A program made the position numbers and the translations under genes. A stretch of 23,416 bases of DNA from an uncultured Clostridia bacterium (lineage in GTDB: Bacteria > Bacillota > Clostridia > Oscillospirales > Acutalibacteraceae). The stretch lies in assembly GCA_947629295.1 (NCBI GenBank), contig CANRDH010000007.1, positions 1-23,416 on the forward strand, in the 5' to 3' direction. This document shows positions 1-8,624 of the stretch, one piece after another; the first letter of the stretch is position 1, and every line of letters starts with the position of its first letter. The notes under the pieces were generated by a model. The model was not told where the DNA came from. It made no database searches and saw only the letters and a program-made list of their open reading frames with translations.

Positions 1-3000
1 GAGAATGTTAAATTTACCGGATATAATGAAAGCTTTATAATTGATAAAACCGCACCCGTAATTTCGTGGTCGTATGATAATTATGATAAAAATAGTGTTG
101 ATGGTATGGACTACTATGATGCCGAACGTACACTTACAGTTAATATTACGGAGCATAATATAACTTCCGATGAAATTAATAATTATCTTGCCTACAGTAT
201 CAAGGATAAGTTGGGCAATCAGATAAAGCTTAATTGGGTTCGGGTCGAGGGTAAAGTTAATGAATATTCTGCATCATACACGTTTAAGGATCTTCCCAAT
301 AACGGTTCAGACGGATCGTTTGATGTTGTAATTTCATCACTTGCGGATAAAGCCTCCAATAAAGCATTAATGGCAGATGGAAATGAGTTTAATAAATATG
401 AGGAAAGCTTTATAATTGATACGACCTCACCGGAGATTTCATGGAAATATGATAATAACAGTAAAATCACTGATGACGGCAAGGACTATTATAATAAAGA
501 ACGTACCCTTACGGTTACTGTGGTAGAGCACAATATTACTCTTGATGAGATTGAAGCTAACGATTATTTCACATACCTGATTAATGATGAGCATAATGGT
601 AGTCATGAATTCAGCTGGGAACAAAGTGGTAATACTTTTGTTGGTAAGTACACTTTCGTTGATGATTCAAAGGATGTAAATGACGGCGAATACTCAGTTG
701 CATTGAATGCGTTTGAGGATAAAGCAGGAAATCCGGTTCTGAATAACGGCAGTGATTTTGTGCAATACCGTGAGAGCTTTGTAATAGATACAACTGCACC
801 TGTTATTACATATACATATGACAATAATAATTGTCAGACAGTGAATAAACAGGATTATTACAGTAAAAACAGAAAACTTACCGTTACTGTTGATGAGCAT
901 ACCTTTGAAAATCAGTCCCAATTTGACGATAAGGTCAAATACACGATCTTAGATGAACATGGCGTATCACATAAACTCAGTTGGAGTAAACGCGGAAATG
1001 TTTATACGGCAGTATATACGTTTATCGACAACAGCAACGATGCAAATGACGGTGCATATAAGATAAATATATCGTCATTCAAGGATAAAGCAGGAAATGT
1101 TGCTGTAGTGAAGAAAAACAATGCTACCTCTCGTTTCGGAGGATACAGTGAAAACTTCATTATAGATACAACGAATCCCATAGTGACAATAAACTATAGA
1201 GATCTGAACAGTTATAATAAAAGCTATAATGGATATGACTACTACAGAACCGACTCCATTATTGCGGAAATAACGGTTGACGAACATAACTTTAATACTT
1301 CCGGCGGAAAAACAGCAGATTATAATGTTGTCATCTACAATACTGTGGACATAAACAATAAGACTTTGAAAACAGTTAAGCTTAATAATAAGGATCTGAG
1401 TTGGAGTAAAAACGGAAATGTCTATACTGCATATGTAAGGCTTAGCGGAAATGCGAGATACAGTGATTTCAGCTATACAGTAACTGATAATGCAGGAAGA
1501 AAGGTTGAAAAGAATAACAATAAAACCAAATTTGTTATAGATAATTCAGCTCCACATACACTGCAAATCAAATATTCATCAGAGCCTCTTGCAAAAATTC
1601 TTGAAAAACTGACATTCGGATGTTATCGTTCAAGTGTAACAGTAACCGTAAATGCAACTGATGATACGGCAGGCATACAAAAAATTGAATATAGATGCGT
1701 AGGACTTGACGGTTCAAGAGATATTTCGGGAGTATTCAATTATGAGAAAATGAATCGCTCGGTTTCACATTATGAAGACGACAGTTTCACGATAAATCCG
1801 CAGTTTGAGGGTTATATTGAGTTTACCGTTACAGATTATAGCGGTAATATATCAACATTCAGCACAGAAAATCAGAATTACGGATTACTGGTTGATAATA
1901 TTAATCCGAATATTGATACAATAGCTCCTGTTGTAAAAATAAAACCGTCGTCATCTCCAAGAAACGGAATATTTAACGGGGATGTAAAAGTAAATGTTGA
2001 TGTAACAGATCCAAAGACAAACGGAGTTACTTCGGGCGTTGACAGGATAGAATATGTTATAACAAATAAGCTGACAGGTGTAACAGAAAACGGAACTATC
2101 AGCAACAGCAATAAGAAGTCAAATTTATTTTCTACAACATTCAATGTTGACAGTAAGAAGTTTAACAGTAATGACGTTGAAATTAAGGTGTTTGCATATG
2201 ATAATTCCGGAAATAGAGGAAACCGTTCAAGGAATATAAAGATCGATGTAACGGTGCCGGTAATAACCATAAGGTATGAGGGAGGAAATCCCAATACTGT
2301 GAACAATACGGATTATTATAACAGTAATAGAACGGCTGTTATAACAGTAACCGAACGTAACTTTGATCCGGCTGACGTAAAATACACAATAACCAATACC
2401 GACGGAGTTATACCTACATTGTCACAATGGACATCTAATGTAAATTCTGCAAATCCTGATAGAACGACCCATACGGCAAGAATAGCATATACCGCTGACG
2501 GAGATTATAAATTTGATTTCGGTTTCACGGATATGGCAGGAAATTCTGCCTCAAAGATAGCAACGCAGAAATTTACAATAGATAAGACCATTCCGGTAAT
2601 CGGCGTTACATTTGATAATAATTCATCTGAAAACGATAATTATTATATGGACGAAAGGACTGCAACAATATCGGTCAATGAACATAATTTCTCGGCAGAC
2701 GATGTCAAGGTTGCAATTAATGCAACAGAATCTGACAATACAACCCCGACAGAAACTCCCGATATAAGTGCATGGTCAACAAACGGTGATATACATACTG
2801 CTTCGGTCAGATTCAAAGATGACGGAAAATATAAGATAGTTATATCATATGCAGACCTCGCAAAAAATTCTGCAAGAAATTATGACAGCGGAGAGTTCTA
2901 TATTGATAAAACCGCCCCGACAGTTGAAATAAGCGGTGTAGAGCTTAATAAGGCATATTCAGGCAGTGTAAACTTTGATATCAATATAGATGATATCAAC

Positions 3001-4029
3001 TACAATGCAGATTATGAATACAGTATTGAAAGAATAGATATCAATGCCGATAAAAAAGATGCAGTTGATGTATTCAATATTTCCGTATCGGAAGACGGAA
3101 AAGAGATAAACTCGCCGTCATTGAAAGAGGTTAAGGATAATGATGGTATTTATGTTCTCACCGCTGCTGCTAAGGATAAGGCAGGAAATGAAACGACTAA
3201 AACCGTAAAATTCTCTGTTAATCGTTTCGGTTCTACATATGAGCTTGATGAGAATACTCAAAAGCTTTCAGGAGCCTGCATTAACAAAGAACAGGATATA
3301 GTCATAAAGGAAATAAATGTCGATCCGATAGAGCCTGAAGAGATTTCTGTATTAAGAGGAAGTGATACACTTATTCTTAATAAAGATACGGATTATACTA
3401 TAAGCATGAGTGGAACTTCGGATACATGGTATACAGCCGTATATAGAATTAAATCTGAAGTATTCAGTCAGGAGGGCTTATATAGCGTAAAACTGGTATC
3501 GTCTGATTCCAAACTTGGAATTAAAAACAGTAATGCAGATATTGACAATTCGGGCGAAGGTAATAAGGCAAAACTTATGATAACATTCTTTGTTGACAAA
3601 ACTTTGCCTTTGGTAACACTTTCGGGTATAGAAGATAATGTCCCCTATGAGGAGGGCAAAAAGACACTGTTTATAAACTGTGAGGATTTCAATTTGCAGG
3701 AAGATAGCCTTATTGTTAAGGTTGGCGGAAAGGAATATGTATTTGACAAGTCAAATATAGAGGTGACCCCGACCGGTCTCAAACTCAGTATAGATCTTCT
3801 TTCGGAGGAATATCCTGATTACATAGACGTTGAGGTATCTGTTGTGGATAAAGCCGGAAATGTCGGAACTGCAAGCAGAACACACTTCAAACTTTCAGCA
3901 AGCTTTATAGAAAGATTCTTTGCAAACACCACTCTTGTAATAATAAGTGCGGCAGTATTGTTGCTGTTGATTGTTCTGATAATATTTATTATTATCAGAA
4001 GGAAAAAATCCAAAGAGGCAAAATCCTAA
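1..4029 (+). CDS. Giant Ig-like repeat surface protein with C-terminal membrane anchor (5'-partial)
   Basis: The frame is open from base 1, so the gene starts upstream of the window; the ATG at 106 is internal. The visible 1342 residues are a tandem array of about ten Ig-like modules of roughly 100-120 residues. Each junction carries a variant of F-I-I-D-x-T-x-P (for example FIIDTTSPEI, FVIDTTAPVI, FTIDKTIPVI). Many modules then repeat a D-Y-Y-N..R-T-L-T-V...E-H-N block and end in D-K-A-G-N. The last ~35 residues hold one hydrophobic helix (about nt 3936-3995) followed by RRKKSKEAKS, so the protein should be anchored with the repeats outside and a basic tail inside. This resembles bacterial Big-type adhesin or stalk proteins. 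The ligand is unknown and the N-terminus is not visible. It is separated from the kinase operon by a hairpin, so a link to secretion is only positional. Confidence 0.88.
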   Translation, partial: ENVKFTGYNESFIIDKTAPVISWSYDNYDKNSVDGMDYYDAERTLTVNITEHNITSDEINNYLAYSIKDKLGNQIKLNWVRVEGKVNEYSASYTFKDLPNNGSDGSFDVVISSLADKASNKALMADGNEFNKYEESFIIDTTSPEISWKYDNNSKITDDGKDYYNKERTLTVTVVEHNITLDEIEANDYFTYLINDEHNGSHEFSWEQSGNTFVGKYTFVDDSKDVNDGEYSVALNAFEDKAGNPVLNNGSDFVQYRESFVIDTTAPVITYTYDNNNCQTVNKQDYYSKNRKLTVTVDEHTFENQSQFDDKVKYTILDEHGVSHKLSWSKRGNVYTAVYTFIDNSNDANDGAYKINISSFKDKAGNVAVVKKNNATSRFGGYSENFIIDTTNPIVTINYRDLNSYNKSYNGYDYYRTDSIIAEITVDEHNFNTSGGKTADYNVVIYNTVDINNKTLKTVKLNNKDLSWSKNGNVYTAYVRLSGNARYSDFSYTVTDNAGRKVEKNNNKTKFVIDNSAPHTLQIKYSSEPLAKILEKLTFGCYRSSVTVTVNATDDTAGIQKIEYRCVGLDGSRDISGVFNYEKMNRSVSHYEDDSFTINPQFEGYIEFTVTDYSGNISTFSTENQNYGLLVDNINPNIDTIAPVVKIKPSSSPRNGIFNGDVKVNVDVTDPKTNGVTSGVDRIEYVITNKLTGVTENGTISNSNKKSNLFSTTFNVDSKKFNSNDVEIKVFAYDNSGNRGNRSRNIKIDVTVPVITIRYEGGNPNTVNNTDYYNSNRTAVITVTERNFDPADVKYTITNTDGVIPTLSQWTSNVNSANPDRTTHTARIAYTADGDYKFDFGFTDMAGNSASKIATQKFTIDKTIPVIGVTFDNNSSENDNYYMDERTATISVNEHNFSADDVKVAINATESDNTTPTETPDISAWSTNGDIHTASVRFKDDGKYKIVISYADLAKNSARNYDSGEFYIDKTAPTVEISGVELNKAYSGSVNFDINIDDINYNADYEYSIERIDINADKKDAVDVFNISVSEDGKEINSPSLKEVKDNDGIYVLTAAAKDKAGNETTKTVKFSVNRFGSTYELDENTQKLSGACINKEQDIVIKEINVDPIEPEEISVLRGSDTLILNKDTDYTISMSGTSDTWYTAVYRIKSEVFSQEGLYSVKLVSSDSKLGIKNSNADIDNSGEGNKAKLMITFFVDKTLPLVTLSGIEDNVPYEEGKKTLFINCEDFNLQEDSLIVKVGGKEYVFDKSNIEVTPTGLKLSIDLLSEEYPDYIDVEVSVVDKAGNVGTASRTHFKLSASFIERFFANTTLVIISAAVLLLLIVLIIFIIIRRKKSKEAKS

Positions 4030-4054
4030 AGCCTGATATTTGTTTATTAGTGAT

Positions 4055-4090
4055 TAAGGAACATATTTTCATATGAAGATATGTTCCTTA
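4055..4090 (+). terminator. Long hairpin after the Ig-like protein gene
   Basis: An almost perfect 16-bp inverted repeat (arms 4055-4070 and 4075-4090, one G-T pair, loop ATAT) lies 25 bases after the stop codon. It has no clear run of T after the right arm, so it is either a weak intrinsic terminator or an mRNA 3'-end stabiliser. Confidence 0.55.
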
Positions 4091-4266
4091 TCATAAGTAA
4101 ACATTAGTTGAATGATAATGACATGAAAAATTGCCACTGTCATTCAAATAGTGTTTAAACATGATTGAAATATAAGATTTCCCCACAAAAACCAAAAGGA
4201 GGATATCTTCTCCCGCAGATTAGGTAACAAACTGCGGATAATATAAAATTATTAAGAGGTGTTGTT
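4091..4266 (+). promoter_or_regulatory. Leader region of the kinase operon with two small hairpins
   Basis: This stretch has no gene. It holds two short stems in a row close to the kinase start: GGAGGA/TCTTCTCC around 4199-4214 and CCGCAG/CTGCGG around 4213-4237. A 7-bp inverted repeat (4117-4123 with 4138-4144) lies further up. TATAAG at about 4171 could be a -10 element, but no convincing -35 is visible. The ribosome site AAGAGGTG lies just before the ATG at 4267. I do not recognise a known riboswitch class. Confidence 0.3.
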
Positions 4267-6129
4267 ATGCTTAAATCGGGAGATATTATTAATAATACAT
4301 ATATGATAGATTCCGAGATTGGCAGCGGTGCATTAGGCGTAATTTATAGGGCTGTACATATTCGTCTGCAAAAATATGTTGTATTAAAGAAAATAAAATC
4401 AGATAAGGTTTCATACAGTCAGATCAGAATAGAGGTCGACACCCTGAAACAATATAAACACGCATATCTGCCGAATGTTTACGATTATCTTGAGTATGAA
4501 GGCGATATCTATACGGTAATGGATTATATAGACGGAAATGATCTGAAAAAAATGGTTGAAAGCGGATATAAATTTGATGAACAGCAGTTGATAAAGTGGT
4601 TAAGACAGCTATGTTCGGTTCTTAATTATTTACATACAAATAAAATACCGATTGTACACAGTGATATCAAGCCGGATAATATAATAATAGACAGTGACGG
4701 AAACGTGTGTCTGATAGATTTCAATGTAGCAGGCGGTCTTGGAATGACAAGGGAATATGCATCGCCGGAGCAATTTCAGCTGGTGAGTATGTATATGTCC
4801 GGTGATCCGAATGCATCAATGTATGCTCTTGACGGAAGAAGTGATATATATAGTTTGGGAGCAACATTCTATTACCTTATGACATTGGTTACGCCCGATG
4901 TTCAATGGTATGATATGCCATTACTAATGAGTTATAAGGGACTGGGATACAGCGAAGCATTTATGGAAATAATCGAAAAAATGAAATGCTATGACATAAA
5001 GTCACGCTTTCAGTCAGCACAGGAGGTATTATCAGCCCTTGATAATATTAAAAGAAGAGATTCGAGATATAAAAGATATATCATATTTCAGGTTATAGCA
5101 TCAGTTGTATTTTTAGCTTTGGTTGTAGTTGGTGTTCGTATGATACTCCACGGTAATTCAATTATTCAACATGACGAATTTTATTCTGAATATAATAAAA
5201 TCAGCCGTGAATATGAAGAGGGTAATTATCAAACGGCTATAGATTTGGGATATGATTTTCTTAATTCATCAAAATATCAGGAAATGATAACAGATAAAGA
5301 AATAGGGCAAATATTTAATATTATGGGAAATTGTGCCTATAATGATGAAGATTACAGTAATGCATCATACTATTTTGAGCAGGCATTAAAATATAGTAAC
5401 GAATCGGATATAAAATCTGATTTGTATGTGGATTATGCGGTATCACTTGCAAGGTGTGACAAAATAACTGAAGCTATAAATATAGTCAGTCAGGCGGAAA
5501 ACTCCGGTATAGAGAGTTCACTGCTTATGCTTGCAAGAGCTGAAATATCATATAAGAGTGGAGACTATGCTAATGCATTAAAAAATGCTGATGAGTGTAT
5601 AAAAAGCTCAACGGATAATATAAAAACATCAAGATGTTTTCTTTTAAAAGCCGAAATTTATGAAAAAATCAGAAATTACAGTGAAAGTATAAAAAATTAT
5701 AAGACAGCTCTTGAATATACACAGACTCCAAACAGCTATAGGAAACTGTCTGAAGTATATATGAAATATAATGAACAGAAAATCACAAATGATAATGTGC
5801 AATATAATGAAAACATAAAATCGGCAGAACAGTATTTAAGAGTGATTTATGATAAATATAATCTTGAATATGAGGACTATATAAACCTTGGTAAGCTCAA
5901 CAGAACCTTGGGTGATTATGATTTCAGCATAAAGGTTTTAACGGAGGGCATCAGTAAATATCCGGAAGATTACAGAATGTATCTGTATCTGGCTTTGACA
6001 TATGAGTCAATGGGAGATTATCAGAATACACAGGATAATGTTAGAAAAGCAATGCAGTTTCACAAATCAGACGAAAAAAATGATGCAGATTACGATGAAC
6101 TTATGAGATTAAATTCTACATACCACTAA
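4267..6129 (+). CDS. Membrane Ser/Thr protein kinase with extracellular TPR domain; possible EssB counterpart
   Basis: 620 residues. Residues 1-265 are a Hanks-type kinase: glycine loop G19-S-G-A-L-G24, Lys41, helix-C Glu56, catalytic loop H131-S-D133-I-K-P-D-N138, metal-binding D151-F-N153, then A-S-P-E-Q and D-G-R-S-D-I-Y-S-L-G. All catalytic residues are present, but the usual HRD Arg is Ser (a non-RD kinase) and the DFG Gly is Asn. One TM helix spans about 272-293. Residues 305-620 are helical and contain several TPR-like units, predicted outside the cell. This kinase-TM-helical layout matches EssB/YukC, the pseudokinase of type VIIb systems, although EssB lacks catalytic residues. The gene opens an operon with small membrane, TPR and FHA genes and lies upstream of an essC-like gene. 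Likely targets are FHA-domain partners (inference). It could instead be an ordinary PknB-like sensor kinase. Confidence 0.88.
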   Translation: MLKSGDIINNTYMIDSEIGSGALGVIYRAVHIRLQKYVVLKKIKSDKVSYSQIRIEVDTLKQYKHAYLPNVYDYLEYEGDIYTVMDYIDGNDLKKMVESGYKFDEQQLIKWLRQLCSVLNYLHTNKIPIVHSDIKPDNIIIDSDGNVCLIDFNVAGGLGMTREYASPEQFQLVSMYMSGDPNASMYALDGRSDIYSLGATFYYLMTLVTPDVQWYDMPLLMSYKGLGYSEAFMEIIEKMKCYDIKSRFQSAQEVLSALDNIKRRDSRYKRYIIFQVIASVVFLALVVVGVRMILHGNSIIQHDEFYSEYNKISREYEEGNYQTAIDLGYDFLNSSKYQEMITDKEIGQIFNIMGNCAYNDEDYSNASYYFEQALKYSNESDIKSDLYVDYAVSLARCDKITEAINIVSQAENSGIESSLLMLARAEISYKSGDYANALKNADECIKSSTDNIKTSRCFLLKAEIYEKIRNYSESIKNYKTALEYTQTPNSYRKLSEVYMKYNEQKITNDNVQYNENIKSAEQYLRVIYDKYNLEYEDYINLGKLNRTLGDYDFSIKVLTEGISKYPEDYRMYLYLALTYESMGDYQNTQDNVRKAMQFHKSDEKNDADYDELMRLNSTYH

Positions 6130-6149
6130 TGACATGGAGGTGAAATATC

Positions 6150-6281
6150 ATGAGTGGAAGTGAATATATTTATGCAGGAATAGCTATTCTTGCAGTAGAT
6201 ATAATATTATTTGTAATATTTCAGATCGTTATCAGACACCAAATAAAATCTTTCAGAGATGTCTGGAAGAAACTGAATTGA
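6150..6281 (+). CDS. 43-residue single-pass membrane peptide
   Basis: ATG at 6150 is preceded by a strong ribosome site, TGGAGGTG (6135-6142), and the frame runs 43 codons to TGA. The product has a short polar N-terminus (MSGSEYIY), one hydrophobic helix at about residues 9-28 with an Asp (D17) in its middle, then a basic amphipathic tail (RHQIKSFRDVWKKLN). It sits 20 bases after the kinase stop and 37 bases before the next start, in the same direction, so it is very likely co-transcribed. The buried Asp and basic tail suggest a small subunit that packs against a larger membrane partner such as the kinase (inference). I recognise no family. Confidence 0.68.
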   Translation: MSGSEYIYAGIAILAVDIILFVIFQIVIRHQIKSFRDVWKKLN

Positions 6282-6318
6282 AATTTACTATGAAATTAAA
6301 TGAACTGGAGGCATTTCT

Positions 6319-7872
6319 ATGAAAAAAAGATTAATTTACATACTTATACCGATTTTGGTCGTATGTTTGGGAGTGGTTGCTGTATTCATAACAGTATTTA
6401 CATTCAAGGCAAATGACAAATCCGTATTTTCGGAAAAAATTTCGGCAGCGGATAAATATCTCGATCAGGGCGATTATGAAAATGCTGTTATGTATTATAA
6501 AGAAGCGATAATGATCGATTCAAAGGACGTAGATGCTTATCTGGGATTAGCCGAGGCTTATTATAAGAGCGGACAGTATGATAATGCTATAACGACTTTG
6601 GAGGTCGGATATGAGAGAACACATTCCGATCGGATAAAACAAAGATTAGAGGAATATAAAAATAATCAAAAAGCCGATAGTGAGAGCGAATCAAGCGAAA
6701 TGAGCAACACAAACAATGAGAAAATTAATAATGATAAATCGTTAAGAATAAATGATACTCTCTTTGATATTATATCCTCATATACATATAAGCAGTATTT
6801 GGAGAAATATTCACTAAGCGATGAAAATACAACCAGCGATGGAGACGTCATATGTAAATTTGGTGGGCTTGAACTTGAATTTTATTATAAAAATACCGAT
6901 GAAACCGTTGTGATCAACGAAAGTACGGGAAAACCGACAGATAATGCAATGCCTTATAAAATAGTCAGTCCGGGTCTTGATAAAATATTTTCCAACGATT
7001 CAAAAGGTTTTACCATAGAAGATATAAGGGGAATTGCAGGCATCAACGAAGCAAATATATTCATGAACAGTGAAATAAGAAAAAATGTAATTGAATTTGA
7101 ATATAAGGATTGTTCGATATCTATTGAATGTGATGAAGCAGGTAATGTGAGAAGCAATAATGCGTGGAACGAAATAATTCCTCCTCTTACGATTGATGAA
7201 AGCGAAAAACATAGATTTACGGGTAACATAAAAGATGCAACAAACTACAGTGCAATAATGACAGATGTAAATGTTTCCGCAAGAGAAGGCACAGATAACA
7301 GAAACGGTGAAATTGTTGCTCAGACTGTTTCCGAAAACGGTACATTTATTCTTGACCTTGCAGTTGGTGACTATACACTGGAGTTAAACGGAGGTGGGTA
7401 TATCCGTGATTACTATAATGTTCACATCTCAGGAACGGAAGAAACTGAAAGGGATCTGATACTTTCAAAGAGTGTTTCCAGTGGAACAATGAGAATTGTA
7501 TTAACATGGGGAAGCGTTCCAAGAGATCTTGACGGTCATTTGATAGGCAGGACTTCAGGTAACAAGAATATTCATGTGTCATATATGGATAAACAAGCTG
7601 TTGATAATGCCGCAAATCTTGATGTTGACCATATAAGCGGTAACGGCTGTGAAACGATAACAGTCAACGATATAAACGGAACTTATCAATATACTGTCAA
7701 TAGGTATTCAATGGACGGTGCAATAGGATCGTCGGGTGCAGTAGTCAAAATTTATACAGATGATGGTCAGGTAACAACAATAACACCACCGATAAATGTA
7801 TCGCCAACAGATTGGAATGTATTCCGTATAGAAAACGGAACTGTTACGGGAATTGACGGAAATATAGGATAA
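6319..7872 (+). CDS. Membrane-anchored TPR protein with carboxypeptidase-regulatory-like and YfaP/DUF2135-like C-terminal domains
   Basis: 517 residues with ribosome site TGGAGG. A signal-anchor helix lies at about 5-28, so the rest should be outside. Residues ~40-110 contain two TPR units (for example Y-L-D-Q-G-D-Y-E-N-A-V-M-Y-Y and Y-Y-K-S-G-Q-Y-D-N-A-I). A Ser/Glu/Asn-rich linker follows (~113-140), then a mixed domain I do not recognise (~145-290). Residues ~296-380 look like a carboxypeptidase-regulatory/CNA-B type beta sandwich (G-T-F-I-L-D-L-A-V-G-D-Y-T-L). Residues ~385-517 carry L-T-W-G-S-V-P-R-D-L-D-G-H-L, the signature I associate with YfaP/DUF2135-like domains. Its TPR region parallels the outside TPR region of the kinase encoded just upstream, so the two may interact (inference). 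No enzymatic motif is visible. Confidence 0.78.
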   Translation: MKKRLIYILIPILVVCLGVVAVFITVFTFKANDKSVFSEKISAADKYLDQGDYENAVMYYKEAIMIDSKDVDAYLGLAEAYYKSGQYDNAITTLEVGYERTHSDRIKQRLEEYKNNQKADSESESSEMSNTNNEKINNDKSLRINDTLFDIISSYTYKQYLEKYSLSDENTTSDGDVICKFGGLELEFYYKNTDETVVINESTGKPTDNAMPYKIVSPGLDKIFSNDSKGFTIEDIRGIAGINEANIFMNSEIRKNVIEFEYKDCSISIECDEAGNVRSNNAWNEIIPPLTIDESEKHRFTGNIKDATNYSAIMTDVNVSAREGTDNRNGEIVAQTVSENGTFILDLAVGDYTLELNGGGYIRDYYNVHISGTEETERDLILSKSVSSGTMRIVLTWGSVPRDLDGHLIGRTSGNKNIHVSYMDKQAVDNAANLDVDHISGNGCETITVNDINGTYQYTVNRYSMDGAIGSSGAVVKIYTDDGQVTTITPPINVSPTDWNVFRIENGTVTGIDGNIG

Positions 7873-7889
7873 GAAAGGAGTGCGGCAGC

Positions 7890-8426
7890 GTGAATTTGAA
7901 GATATTGTTATTAATTATACTGATTGTATCTGTTGTCGCTGCCGCCGTAATTTCTATAGTATTTATTTATAACAAAAAAAGCGAAAGATCAAGGTGTTAC
8001 CGAGCGGCAGCAAATATAATTAAGGAAAAATATCTTCGGACGTCTCTAATGAATCCAAGATTGCAAGACTGTGATATAGCAAAAATATATGACGTGAGGA
8101 CCATGGCATATATAAAAAATGTCAGTTCAAAACCAAAGAAGGGATATATATTTGATGTTAGTGATAGAATTGTTTTCGGACGTGAAGAAAATTGCAACGT
8201 GATATTGAATGAAGCAATAATTTCGGGAGAACATTGTGTAATTTATATGAAAGACAACAAAATCTACATTACCGATAAATCTACAAACGGAACAATTCTG
8301 AAAAGAGGCTTGCGTTATATTGAAATGAGAGGCAGTACATATGAACTATTTAGTAATGATATGATTATTTTGGGAAGTACGTGTTTCAGGCTTACGTTCT
8401 TCCAATTTGACGGAAGATGGGTGTAA
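7890..8426 (+). CDS. Membrane-anchored FHA-domain protein
   Basis: 178 residues starting at GTG 7890 with ribosome site AAAGGAG (7874-7880); no nearer ATG fits. An N-terminal TM helix (about residues 3-28) is followed by a basic stretch, placing the rest in the cytoplasm. The FHA domain covers about residues 85-172, with F-G-R-E-E-N, S-G-E-H-C (the usual S-R-x-H with Arg replaced by Gly-Glu) and S-T-N-G-T. FHA domains bind phosphothreonine, so the natural partner is the kinase encoded three genes upstream (inference from family and context). A second membrane FHA protein with the same layout lies at 18670. Confidence 0.85.
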   Translation: MNLKILLLIILIVSVVAAAVISIVFIYNKKSERSRCYRAAANIIKEKYLRTSLMNPRLQDCDIAKIYDVRTMAYIKNVSSKPKKGYIFDVSDRIVFGREENCNVILNEAIISGEHCVIYMKDNKIYITDKSTNGTILKRGLRYIEMRGSTYELFSNDMIILGSTCFRLTFFQFDGRWV

Positions 8427-8624
8427 CACAGGGAATATGCGGTCAGCCGGCGGTTAACGGCAAAAATTCTGACTAAACCGGCTTGTCCGGAGGCAAAGCA
8501 ATACATCATACAGAATTTTTCCGATAGGAAAAAGATATTTTTGTAGATACCGTAGCATATCCGGGTTATATATAAGTAAAGCGGATATTATGATATTTGT
8601 ATATTACTGAACGGAGAAGGTTTT
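8427..8624 (+). promoter_or_regulatory. Structured leader upstream of the essC-like gene
   Basis: No gene is visible. The first ~95 bases are rich in competing inverted repeats: AAAAATTCTG (8462-8471) pairs perfectly with CAGAATTTTT (8511-8520), while CTGAC (8469-8473) can pair with GTCAG (8442-8446). CCGG (8478-8481) can pair with CCGG (8487-8490) or, as CCGGCT, with AGCCGG (8445-8450). Because the T-rich right arm is terminator-like, this may be the end of the FHA-gene transcript or an attenuator for essC. The ribosome site GGAGAAGG precedes the ATG at 8625. No known riboswitch class is recognised. Confidence 0.4.

Noticed and set aside
219..2306. Several open frames of 60-140 codons on the minus strand within the Ig-like gene
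   Set aside because: They are antisense to a well-supported repeat protein, have no ribosome sites and show only hydrophobic translations of Asp/Asn-rich codons.
1..4029. CRISPR-like or DNA-level tandem repeat array in the first gene
   Set aside because: The repetition is at protein-module level with diverged DNA; there are no short identical repeats with regular spacers.
8427..8540. Cyclic-di-GMP (GEMM) riboswitch in the essC leader
   Set aside because: Fragments such as GGCAAAGC and CTAAACC occur, but in the wrong order and without the paired scaffold.
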